From the NCBI GenBank assembly GCA_964482515.1, contig CAYZXT010000041.1, positions 1 to 20,218 on the forward strand: DNA of 20,218 nt, written 5' to 3'. This stretch comes from CAYZXT01 sp964482515 (GTDB taxonomy: Bacteria; Elusimicrobiota; Elusimicrobia; FEN-1173). Positions 9,078-17,413 of this stretch are shown here, piece after piece. The notes below the pieces were generated by a model. That model made no database searches. It worked only from the letters and a program-made list of their open reading frames with translations, and was not told the origin of the DNA. A program made the translations under genes and the position numbers. Every line of letters starts with the position of its first letter. The stretch's first letter is position 1.

Positions 9078-10172
9078 ATGATACGACGCCTGCTTCCGCT
9101 TTTTGCCGCCGCTTCGCTCTGCGCAGGCTGCGCTTCCCAGAGAATGTTGATCGCCAACAATCCCGCCATTCGTTACCATTTGGCCCAAGGGTCCATTACG
9201 GACGTGACGCTGGTGAAGAAAGAAGTGGGCAAGCGCCGAATCCTTTTCGTGCCCGCGGTGTTGCGCGAGGAGTTTTTGGAGGGCTATATCATCGGCAAGG
9301 TCATGGAATGGGACGGTACTCCCGCGGTCGGGGTCCAGGTCAAGGGCGAATGGCTGGAGAAGGCCAAGCCCGTCCTGAAGGTCAAATCGTCGGATGAAGA
9401 GGATTTGCTTGAAGAAACATCCATGGAGGAAAGCGAGAGCACCGTCATCCCCGAGGTCCAGGACGCGATCATCGATGAAGTGGTGACGGGCGAAAGCGGG
9501 GAATACCGCCTGCGTTTTTCCGTCCCGGTCATCAAAGGCAAAGTTGAACTGAAGGGACGGCTTCTCTTCAACCCCGACTGGAAAGCCAGGCTGAACAAGT
9601 ACGGCCGCAGTTATGAGCCGTGGCTCCCGGACACGAACGTGGAGCTGTATTTTTACAAGCGGACGGGTTCGCTGGCTTTTCTGGAGGGCCCCCGCCGAAA
9701 CATAGTCCAGTTTCACGGTACACGATCATTGCCGGCGCGCAAGCTTCAGGCGTCGGCAAAGCCCAGAGCGGCTTACGCGAAAAAATCTCAAGCCAAACAA
9801 TCCGGGAGCGGTCCGTTGTCGGATCTGAAGAAATTTCTCGCCGCGAACAATTTGGACAAGGTGACGAGCGCGAAAGAGTCCACCCGGTTCGTCAATATGG
9901 ATTTCAAGGAGAACGCGGTGTTCGTTCCGGGGGGCACGCAGATCTCGGAAGAGGGGAAGAACGTGCTCGCGACCTTTTCAAAGTGGCTTAAATCGCAGCC
10001 CGGCATCATCAATCTGCAGACGGCGCAACTGTCTGATGACAAACTGGGACCGGAACGCCTGGCGGCCGTGGCTGTCTTCCTTCAGAACCAAGGGGTGGCC
10101 GTCGACCGCATCACCACCTATCCCTCCGCCCACCCTGACTTCCGGGGCCTCCGCATCAGCCTGGTCATCTGA
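9078..10172 (+). CDS. Putative lipoprotein with carboxypeptidase-regulatory-like and divergent OmpA-like domains
   Basis: This 364-residue protein opens with MIRRLLPLFAAASLCAGCAS, a lipoprotein-type signal whose likely lipidated residue is Cys18. The -3 position is Cys rather than the usual Leu, so the lipobox is imperfect. Residues about 67-165 contain IIGKVMEWDGTPAVGVQV and later GESGEYRLRF, the pattern of the carboxypeptidase-D regulatory-like (transthyretin-type) fold, interrupted by an acidic insert (SSDEEDLLEETSMEESES). A basic linker follows. Residues about 270-364 resemble an OmpA/MotB peptidoglycan-binding domain: a VFVPGGTQISEEGKNVL segment, LSDDKLGPERLAAVAVFL (matching the LSxxRAxxV pattern), GVAVDRI and a final strand LRISLVI. 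The usual GHTD motif is not seen, so peptidoglycan binding is uncertain. The ATG is preceded by AGGA at ten bases. A role in anchoring or the periplasmic side of the surface system is inferred from context. Confidence 0.75.
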   Translation: MIRRLLPLFAAASLCAGCASQRMLIANNPAIRYHLAQGSITDVTLVKKEVGKRRILFVPAVLREEFLEGYIIGKVMEWDGTPAVGVQVKGEWLEKAKPVLKVKSSDEEDLLEETSMEESESTVIPEVQDAIIDEVVTGESGEYRLRFSVPVIKGKVELKGRLLFNPDWKARLNKYGRSYEPWLPDTNVELYFYKRTGSLAFLEGPRRNIVQFHGTRSLPARKLQASAKPRAAYAKKSQAKQSGSGPLSDLKKFLAANNLDKVTSAKESTRFVNMDFKENAVFVPGGTQISEEGKNVLATFSKWLKSQPGIINLQTAQLSDDKLGPERLAAVAVFLQNQGVAVDRITTYPSAHPDFRGLRISLVI

Positions 10173-10385
10173 TTCCCTTCTAAGTTCCACACGTTATCGT
10201 TTCGCACGAGAGAACCGCGTTTTCCCTCTTATTCGCCGCGTGCTTTCACCTTCTCGCCAGCGTGTCTCCGCAATTCAGATGGGGTTATTCCTATTTCCTG
10301 CGGTGGAAAACTTCCAAGTCGGCCGGTTGGCAACGAGGCCGGTAAACTTGCCAAACTCCGTCAGGTTTCCTAAAATCATGTGAAT
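10173..10385 (+). other. Intergenic leader region upstream of the cysteine synthase gene
   Basis: This 213-bp gap has no convincing coding frame; the open frame 10036-10383 is a continuation of a shadow frame. It contains two compact inverted repeats, TGGAA-aac-TTCCA at 10304-10316 and CGGCC-N12-GGCCG at 10320-10341, followed directly by the promoter at 10348-10376. I see no T-box, SAM or cobalamin riboswitch signature. The hairpins lie upstream of the proposed start of transcription, so they would act as DNA sites or as the end of the preceding transcript rather than as a leader. Confidence 0.4.
10348..10376 (+). promoter_or_regulatory. Putative sigma-70-type promoter for the sulfur-assimilation operon
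   Basis: TTGCCA at 10348-10353 and TAAAAT at 10371-10376 each match consensus at five of six bases with the ideal 17-bp spacer. Transcription would begin around 10382-10384, only a few bases before the ATG at 10386. There is no Shine-Dalgarno sequence in front of that ATG, consistent with a leaderless or near-leaderless message. Confidence 0.55.
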
Positions 10386-11351
10386 ATGTCCTTAAAAACC
10401 CTCTCTAAGACTGGCGTTGACCTGCTGGAGCGCATCGGAAATACGCCGCTTTTGCGTTTAGAACGTTTTAATCATTGGGTCGGGGATAACGTCAATATCT
10501 ATGCCAAGGCGGAGTTCTCCAACCCCGGTGGCTCGGTCAAGGACCGGCCGGCCAAGCGGATGATCACCGAAGCCATTCGGACCGGCCAGTTGACCAAAGA
10601 TAAGATCATCCTCGATTCCACCTCCGGCAACACCGGTATCGCCTACGCCATGCTGGGGACGGCCCTGGGTTATCGCGTCCAGCTGGTCATGCCTGAAAAC
10701 GCCTCCGATAAGAAACGGATCATTGAAACCTTCGGCGCTCGGATCATCTTTACGGACCCCATGGAGGGCTCCGACGGCGCCCAGGTGGAGGCCCAACGGA
10801 TTTACGACGCGAACCCTGGCAAATACTTCATGCCCGACCAATACAATAATGAAAACAATTGGAAGGCCCATTACCACACCACGGCGGAGGAGATTTGGAA
10901 ACAGACCGAGGGGAAGATCACCCATTTTGTCGCGGGGATCGGAACCGGCGGAACATTGACCGGAACGGGGCGCCGCCTCAAAGAGCTTAACCCGAACATC
11001 GAGATCGTGGCGGTCGAGCCGGCCACGGCGCTTCACGGACTGGAAGGGCTTAAGCACATGGAAAGCTCCATCGTGCCCGGGATATACGATCCCAAAGTCC
11101 ACGACCGGAAAATTTCCGTTTATACCGAAGACGCCTATGAAATGTGCTGCCGCCTCGCCCGCGAAGAGGGTTTGTTGGTCGGGTATTCCAGCGGCGCCGC
11201 CCTGCATGCGGCTTTTGAAGTCGCTTTAGGCATCAAGGAAGGCGTCGTCGTCGCCATCTTTTGCGACGCCGGGGAGCGCTATCTGCGGACGCGTTTCTGG
11301 GAAGAGGTTTTGGATTACTTCCAGCAGTATTGGAAAGAGCACGAGCAATAG
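10386..11351 (+). CDS. cysM: Cysteine synthase, PLP-dependent (CysM/CysK family)
   Basis: This 321-residue protein is of normal length for fold-type II beta-replacing PLP enzymes that make L-cysteine from O-acetylserine or O-phosphoserine and a sulfur donor. The PLP lysine is K52 in NPGGSVKDRPA. The substrate-binding loop is STSGNTG, the PLP phosphate cradle is GIGTGGTLTGTGR, and the late SSGAA motif is present. The neighbouring JAMM peptidase and E1-like gene suggest that the sulfur donor could be a protein thiocarboxylate, as for mycobacterial CysM with CysO, rather than free sulfide. The sequence alone does not settle the acceptor substrate, so the symbol is chosen on context. The ATG at 10386 is preferred over GTG 10380; neither has a ribosome binding site. 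It is the first gene of an operon, with one base before the next start. A cystathionine beta-synthase role is less likely, because no CBS domains are present. Confidence 0.88.
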   Translation: MSLKTLSKTGVDLLERIGNTPLLRLERFNHWVGDNVNIYAKAEFSNPGGSVKDRPAKRMITEAIRTGQLTKDKIILDSTSGNTGIAYAMLGTALGYRVQLVMPENASDKKRIIETFGARIIFTDPMEGSDGAQVEAQRIYDANPGKYFMPDQYNNENNWKAHYHTTAEEIWKQTEGKITHFVAGIGTGGTLTGTGRRLKELNPNIEIVAVEPATALHGLEGLKHMESSIVPGIYDPKVHDRKISVYTEDAYEMCCRLAREEGLLVGYSSGAALHAAFEVALGIKEGVVVAIFCDAGERYLRTRFWEEVLDYFQQYWKEHEQ

Positions 11352-11352
11352 C

Positions 11353-11850
11353 ATGACCCTTAGCTGGCCGCAGAACGTTCTGACCCAATTGAGGTCCTGG
11401 TCGGAAAAATGTTATCCTTACGAAGGATGCGGCATTCTTTTGGGCCAATCCACCGGTGACGCACGGAAGGTACGTCGCTTTCATTCCTTGTCCAACCTCC
11501 TGCATGAACGCAACAAGGTAACGTCCTCCCACGTGATGGATGTGGCTTCCGCCAGTCTCGGGAAAAGGGTGGAAAGCCAAGGGCAGTTTGAATTCGTGAT
11601 GAATCCCGAAGAGTTCAACAGGGCGGTCTTGGCCGCGGAAAAAGAAGGTTTGGACGTGGTGGGGGTTTTGCATACCCATCCCGACCATCCGGCCAAGCCC
11701 AGCGCCACGGACGCAGCGCAGCCTTTGCTCGCCGGCTGGTCCAACGTCATCGTCAGAGTGGACAAGGGGCGATTTATAGAAGCACGTTCCTGGTTCCGGC
11801 GGGAGGAAAGCGATCCTTTCCAAGAGGAAACCATTACCGTCGAAGGGTGA
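11353..11850 (+). CDS. mec: JAMM/MPN+ zinc metallopeptidase (Mec/HcyD-like)
   Basis: This 165-residue single-domain protein has a full JAMM active site: Glu24 in CYPYEGCGILLG and the metal-binding series H107-x-H109-x7-S117-x2-D120 (HTHPDHPAKPSATD). In known systems this family (Mec of mycobacteria, HcyD of Wolinella) cleaves the cysteine or homocysteine from the C-terminus of a ubiquitin-like sulfur carrier after the amino-acid synthase has used its thiocarboxylate. It starts one base after the cysteine synthase stop, with only a weak GAGC upstream, so translational coupling is likely. It acts in the cytoplasm (no signal peptide). The gene order synthase-peptidase-sulfite reductase-E1 strongly supports this role over a generic deubiquitinase-like function. 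Confidence 0.85.
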   Translation: MTLSWPQNVLTQLRSWSEKCYPYEGCGILLGQSTGDARKVRRFHSLSNLLHERNKVTSSHVMDVASASLGKRVESQGQFEFVMNPEEFNRAVLAAEKEGLDVVGVLHTHPDHPAKPSATDAAQPLLAGWSNVIVRVDKGRFIEARSWFRREESDPFQEETITVEG

Positions 11851-11892
11851 CGGAAGACCGATTTAGAAATAAACAGGGAAGAAGGAGCACAT

Positions 11893-13638
11893 ATGTCCGC
11901 TCAAACAGAACTGAAAAGACAAATCAAACTGCCTGAAGTCGTGGAAAACGAAATCCGCATGTTTGAGGAAAACATAGCCGGACTGCAGTCCGGGAAGATG
12001 GATCCCGACGATTTCAAGAAATTCCGCCTCAACAACGGTATCTATGGCATCCGCGGTTTCACCGACAAGCACATGATCCGCGTCAAAATATCCTACGGCG
12101 AAATCTCGGCGGACCAGATGGACGGCCTGGCGGAGCTGACCGACAGGTTCGCTCCCAAGAAGATCGGCCATTTCACCACGCGGCAGAACCTGCAAATCCA
12201 CCTGGTGGAACAAAAGAAGGTTCCGGAAGCCATCCGTTTGATCGCGGAAATCGGTTACACGACCCGCGAAGCCTGCGGCAACACCGTTCGGACCATTACG
12301 GCCTGCCCCTATACGGGAGTCCATCCTCAGCAGGCCTTCGACGTGACGCCTTACGCCGAAGCGACGGTCCGTTATCTGCTGCGCAATCCTCTCTGCCAGA
12401 ACATGCCCCGTAAATTCAAGATAGCCTTCGAGAGCTGCCCGACGGACCACATCATCACGCCGATCCATGATCTCGGCGCGGTGGCGGAGGTCCGCAACGG
12501 CGTGCGCGGTTTCCGTCTATACTCCGGCGGCGGGCTGGGCGCTTCGCCCCACGTCGCCGTGCGCATCGAGGATTTCACTCCGGCCGACCAGCTTCTGCCG
12601 ACCATCGAGGCCGTCATCCGGCTCTTCGACCGTTACGGCGAGCGCAAGGACAAGATGCACGCGCGGCTTAAGTTCGTCGTCAAGAAATGGGGCGCCGAGG
12701 AATTCAAGGCGCGGGTTTTGGCGGAACGGCAGGTCGTGATGGCCACCCGCTCCGGCGCGGCCGACTGGCGTATTCCCGTCAAAGAAGAGCAGGCCCCGCC
12801 GGCGCCGGCCCTTTCCCCGGCGAAAGCCGTTGAAGGTTTTGAGCGCTGGAAAACCACGAACGTGTCCCGGCAAATCCAGCCCGGCTATAGTTTTGTTACC
12901 GTTGTGCTGCCCTTGGGCGACATGACGGTCCAGCAGATGCACGACCTGGCAAGCATCTCCCGCAGGATCAACGGCGGCCGGATGCGCGCCACCATCGAGC
13001 AGAACATCGTCATGCGCTGGGTCAAGGACGAGCATCTCCCCGCGCTCTACAACGAGCTCGTTGATGCCGGGCTCGCCACGGCCGGCGCCAATCGGTTTTC
13101 GGACGTGACCCGTTGCCCGGGCGCCGACACCTGCCAGATCGCCGTGACCAAGTCCCGCGAGTTGGCCATCGCCGTGGGAAAACTATTCACCAACGGTTTG
13201 ACGCCGGACGCGGACATGGAGGGTGTGCACGTGAAAATCTCCGGATGCACGAACTCCTGTGGCCAGCACCACATCGGAACGCTGGGTTTCTACGGCACCT
13301 ACCGCAAGGTCAACGACCATCAGGTCCCGCATTACCAGTTGCTCATCGGCGGCTCGACGAAAGAAGGCGAGGCCCGCTTCGGCGTTCCCGTGATTGCCCT
13401 TCCGGCGCGGCGCGTGCCGGACGCCATGAAAAAGCTCGTGGCCTTATTTAAGAAGGATAAGCAAGGCGCGGAGAAATTTGGCGATTACCTTGTGCGCGCC
13501 GGCAAGGAGCGGTTGAAGCAGGAGTTGGCGGAGTTCACCCAGCTTCCTCCCTATGACCAGGACCCGTCCCTGTATTTCGACTGGGGCGATACTTCCGAGT
13601 TCAAGGCCGAGATCGGCCAAGGCGAGTGCGCGGCTTAA
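11893..13638 (+). CDS. sirA: Siroheme/4Fe-4S assimilatory sulfite (or nitrite) reductase
   Basis: This 581-residue protein belongs to the ferredoxin-type NirA/SirA family that reduces sulfite to sulfide (or nitrite to ammonia) with six electrons. The two pseudo-symmetric halves are visible: TTRQNLQIH with GNTVRTITACP in the first half, and the matching RMRATIEQNIVMRW region in the second. The cluster and siroheme ligands are C408 and C414 (CPGADTC) and C452 and C456 (CTNSC), a C-x5-C-x37-C-x3-C layout. No flavin domain is present, so electrons must come from ferredoxin or a partner. A strong AAGGAG (11882-11887) sits five bases before the ATG, unlike most neighbours. Placement between the JAMM peptidase and the E1-like gene favours sulfite as substrate: it would supply the sulfide that loads the carrier. 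Nitrite reduction cannot be excluded from sequence. Confidence 0.88.
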   Translation: MSAQTELKRQIKLPEVVENEIRMFEENIAGLQSGKMDPDDFKKFRLNNGIYGIRGFTDKHMIRVKISYGEISADQMDGLAELTDRFAPKKIGHFTTRQNLQIHLVEQKKVPEAIRLIAEIGYTTREACGNTVRTITACPYTGVHPQQAFDVTPYAEATVRYLLRNPLCQNMPRKFKIAFESCPTDHIITPIHDLGAVAEVRNGVRGFRLYSGGGLGASPHVAVRIEDFTPADQLLPTIEAVIRLFDRYGERKDKMHARLKFVVKKWGAEEFKARVLAERQVVMATRSGAADWRIPVKEEQAPPAPALSPAKAVEGFERWKTTNVSRQIQPGYSFVTVVLPLGDMTVQQMHDLASISRRINGGRMRATIEQNIVMRWVKDEHLPALYNELVDAGLATAGANRFSDVTRCPGADTCQIAVTKSRELAIAVGKLFTNGLTPDADMEGVHVKISGCTNSCGQHHIGTLGFYGTYRKVNDHQVPHYQLLIGGSTKEGEARFGVPVIALPARRVPDAMKKLVALFKKDKQGAEKFGDYLVRAGKERLKQELAEFTQLPPYDQDPSLYFDWGDTSEFKAEIGQGECAA

Positions 13639-13666
13639 TTCGCGTTCCGACTTCCGACTAAAACCC

Positions 13667-14500
13667 ATGCCCAACAGCTTTACCGAAGACGACCTACAGC
13701 GTTATGCCCGGCAGATGATCCTCTCCCAAGTGGGGGGGGCCGGCCAGACAAAGATCCGCGCGTCCCGCGTGTTGTTGGTGGGTCTTGGCGGGCTGGGTTC
13801 GCCGGTCGCGCTGTATCTGGCGGCCGCGGGCGTGGGCAGTTTGGGGTTGTTGGACAATGATCCGGTGGATCTGTCCAACCTTCACCGTCAGATTATTCAT
13901 TTCTCGACGGACATCGGCCGTCCGAAAGTCCTTTCCGCCAAAGCGAAGATACGCAATTTAAATCCCACGGTGGCCATCAAGGCCTATCGCGAACGGCTGA
14001 CGGCGGAGAACGCGATGGAGATATTCTCGAACTATGATTTGGTGGTCGACGGTTCCGACAACTTCGCCACGCGTTATCTCGTGAACGACGCCTGCGTGCT
14101 GAAGGGATTGCCTTTGGTCTCCGGCGCGGTGCTTCAGTTCCAGGGCCAGGTCACGACGATCCTTCCTAAAAAAGGCCACTGCTACCGTTGTTTATTTCCC
14201 GAACCGCCCGCGGCGGAATCCATCCAGTCGTGCGCGGACGCCGGAGTCCTCGGTTCTGTGGCGGGCGTGGTGGGAGCCCTGCAGGCCACGGAAGCACTGA
14301 AATGGATTCTAGGCATGACGGACCTGTTGACCGAACGAATGCTGAGCATTGATTTATTGAAGATGTCTTTCCGGGACGTCCCAGTGAAAAGAAATCCGGA
14401 TTGCGCCGTTTGCGGAGACCATCCGTCCATCGTCAGTTTATCCGGGTTCGGTGAGATATACGCCCGGGAAGTCTCGCAACCGCCTCCGCCGAAGCCCTAA
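13667..14500 (+). CDS. moeB: MoeB/ThiF-type E1-like adenylyltransferase for a ubiquitin-like sulfur carrier
   Basis: This 277-residue protein activates the C-terminal glycine of a ThiS/MoaD-like carrier by adenylation so it can receive sulfide. It has the ATP-binding G39-x-GG-x-G44 loop, the D63/D65 and N71, R74, Q75 set (NLHRQ), a candidate active-site Cys189 (SCADAGVLG), and a structural zinc site made of C172/C175 and C246/C249. There is no C-terminal rhodanese domain. The ATG at 13667 begins the typical MoeB N-terminus (DDLQRYARQMIL); the open frame back to 13553 overlaps the reductase gene and is not needed. No clear ribosome binding site is seen. The proline-rich C-terminus (QPPPPKP) is a small oddity. 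The context fits an HcyF-like or CysO-activating role; participation in molybdopterin or thiamine synthesis is possible. Confidence 0.87.
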   Translation: MPNSFTEDDLQRYARQMILSQVGGAGQTKIRASRVLLVGLGGLGSPVALYLAAAGVGSLGLLDNDPVDLSNLHRQIIHFSTDIGRPKVLSAKAKIRNLNPTVAIKAYRERLTAENAMEIFSNYDLVVDGSDNFATRYLVNDACVLKGLPLVSGAVLQFQGQVTTILPKKGHCYRCLFPEPPAAESIQSCADAGVLGSVAGVVGALQATEALKWILGMTDLLTERMLSIDLLKMSFRDVPVKRNPDCAVCGDHPSIVSLSGFGEIYAREVSQPPPPKP

Positions 14501-14506
14501 ACCCCT

Positions 14507-16357
<1,851 letters not shown>

Positions 16358-16367
16358 AGTTGGAAAG

Positions 16368-16396
16368 TTGACAATGTAGTATCAAATTGATTAAAT
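16368..16396 (+). promoter_or_regulatory. Putative promoter of the rex transcription unit
   Basis: TTGACA at 16368-16373 is a perfect -35 box, and TTAAAT at 16391-16396 (four of six) lies 17 bp downstream. It sits in an AT-rich 126-bp gap after typA. Transcription starting near 16403 would leave a leader of about 80 bases, with the Rex operator inside it. Confidence 0.5.
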
Positions 16397-16431
16397 CACT
16401 CTCCTAATTATTATTTCGCTTTTAGCCCAAT

Positions 16432-16449
16432 TTGTGACTTCGATCACGA
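16432..16449 (+). promoter_or_regulatory. Rex operator (autoregulatory site)
   Basis: TTGTGA (16432-16437), a six-base spacer CTTCGA, and TCACGA (16444-16449) form an 18-bp near-palindrome. It matches the known Rex box (TTGTGA-N6-TCACAA) at all but one position of the two half-sites. It lies 34 bases before the rex start and downstream of the promoter, so bound Rex would block elongation or a more proximal promoter. A CRP/FNR-type site has a related pattern, but the adjacent rex gene makes Rex the better reading. Confidence 0.72.
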
Positions 16450-16483
16450 TCGGGATGGTCACGGGGACGAAGAAATCTGAGAT

Positions 16484-17128
16484 ATGCAGTCAAAAAGCGA
16501 ACGTAAAATCCCGGCATCCGCGGTTCCGCGCCTTTCCCGGTATTACCGGGCTCTTCTGGAATCCCGCGATAAAGATGTCATTTCATCGGAAGAAATCTCT
16601 TCCTTGACGGGTTTTACCGCCGCCCAAGTCCGTAAGGATTTGACCTACTTCGGCCAATTCGGCACTCCGGGACGTGGATATTCGGTTCAGGAACTGCGTA
16701 AGGCCCTGATTCAGATCCTCGGCATCGACCGCGTTTGGAACGTCGTTCTTTTAGGTGTCGGAAAGCTGGGCGCCGCGCTGCTGGGGTACAAAGGCTTTCG
16801 CCTTCAAGGATTTCGCTTGGTGTCAGCCTTTGACGTGGATGCGGCCAAGGTCGGTTCGCAGGTTGAGGGCGTTCCGATCCACCCCCTTGAACACATTCAG
16901 GAAGTCGTGAAGAAAGAAAACGTCCAAATGGGGATCGTCGCCGTCCCCCAGGAAAAAGCCCAGGCGGCGACCGACCTTTTGGTCGCGGCCGGGGTGCGCT
17001 CCATCCTGAATTTCGCTCCGATCCGGCTCAAGGTCCCCGAAGAGGTCATGATCCACCACGTGGACATGGCGAGCGAGCTGGAAAAATTGTCCTTTTTATC
17101 GGTGTGGAAGAACGGCCGGAAGATTTGA
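16484..17128 (+). CDS. rex: Redox-sensing transcriptional repressor Rex
   Basis: This 214-residue protein is of standard Rex length. The N-terminal winged helix (about residues 8-80) contains PRLSRYYRALL, SSEEISSLTG and the family signature QVRKDLTYFGQFGTPGRGY. The Rossmann domain has its dinucleotide loop at G91-V-G93-K-L-G96, and the C-terminal part includes ILNFAPIRLKVPEEV and the swapped helix region. Rex binds DNA when NAD+ is high and leaves it when NADH rises, derepressing fermentative and respiratory genes. An operator-like sequence lies 34 bases upstream. The downstream genes for a quinone methyltransferase and NADH dehydrogenase subunits fit its regulon. The Shine-Dalgarno sequence is weak. 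Confidence 0.95.
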   Translation: MQSKSERKIPASAVPRLSRYYRALLESRDKDVISSEEISSLTGFTAAQVRKDLTYFGQFGTPGRGYSVQELRKALIQILGIDRVWNVVLLGVGKLGAALLGYKGFRLQGFRLVSAFDVDAAKVGSQVEGVPIHPLEHIQEVVKKENVQMGIVAVPQEKAQAATDLLVAAGVRSILNFAPIRLKVPEEVMIHHVDMASELEKLSFLSVWKNGRKI

Positions 17129-17156
17129 CGTATCATTCTTGAAAGGCGGTATACAA

Positions 17157-17336
17157 ATGGCAGAAACGCTCGTTGTGGTCAGCAAGATCAAGAAAATGGT
17201 GAAGGAACAAGGCTTTCGGACCGGTGGGGATTATGTCGAGGCCCTTTCCCGGAAAGTGGAATCCATCATCGGCGAATCGGTCAACAAGCTCAAGAATGAC
17301 GGTAAACGCAAAACTCTGGGCGCCGAGGATTTGTAG
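17157..17336 (+). CDS. Small bacterial histone-fold protein
   Basis: This 59-residue basic protein uses the ATG at 17157, with GAAAGG ten bases before it; an ATG at 17139 is in frame but would place the Shine-Dalgarno sequence inside the gene. The layout fits a minimal single histone fold: helix 1 in VVVSKIKKMVKEQG, a loop with FRTGG, a long helix 2 in VEALSRKVESIIGESVNK, then the loop GKRKTLGAEDL, which closely resembles the RKTV-AED segment of archaeal histones, and a very short helix 3. It resembles my recollection of the Bdellovibrio Bd0055/HBb type of bacterial histone, which has the same size and MAE-start. It is expected to bind DNA as a dimer in the nucleoid. Its place between rex and the quinone/NADH dehydrogenase genes is unexplained. 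Assignment is from pattern recognition, without a search. Confidence 0.75.
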   Translation: MAETLVVVSKIKKMVKEQGFRTGGDYVEALSRKVESIIGESVNKLKNDGKRKTLGAEDL

Positions 17337-17386
17337 GTCTAAGTCATCTTTTCGGAAGTCTGTCGATCTTTCCATAGGCTGATGAC

Positions 17387-17406
17387 GCGGCGTGTTTCTT
17401 CGCCGC
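17387..17406 (+). other. Hairpin just upstream of the methyltransferase start
   Basis: GCGGCG (17387-17392), loop TGTTTCTT, and CGCCGC (17401-17406) make a perfect 6-bp GC stem ending seven bases before the ATG at 17414. There is no T-run after it, so it is not a standard terminator. It could affect translation initiation or message stability between the histone-like gene and the methyltransferase. Confidence 0.4.
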
Positions 17407-17413
17407 TCGACGC

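Noticed and set aside
10320..10372. Partial resemblance to the 5' half of a bacterial SRP (4.5S) RNA, especially AACTCCGTCAGGT at 10354-10366
   Set aside because: The diagnostic GGAAG tetraloop region and the 3' strand are missing (the sequence continues TTCCTAAAATC), and the segment overlaps a good promoter. At most a chance match or remnant; a covariance-model search would settle it.
10173..10385. Riboswitch or T-box leader for the cysteine synthase operon
   Set aside because: No T-box, SAM or cobalamin core motif is present, no terminator hairpin with a T-run follows, and the promoter lies at the very end of the gap so no long leader would be transcribed.
13553..13666. Upstream extension of the MoeB-like frame
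   Set aside because: It overlaps the sulfite reductase gene and encodes a sequence not seen in MoeB/ThiF proteins. The ATG at 13667 directly precedes the conserved N-terminus.
16432..16449. CRP/FNR-type binding site reading of the palindrome
   Set aside because: TGTGA-N6-TCACG also fits CRP loosely, but the TTGTGA half-site and location before rex favour the Rex operator. No CRP-like gene is in the window.
17125..17155. TTGACG and TATACA as a separate promoter for the histone-like gene
   Set aside because: The spacer is 19 bp, the -10 matches only four of six bases, and transcription would start inside the coding sequence.
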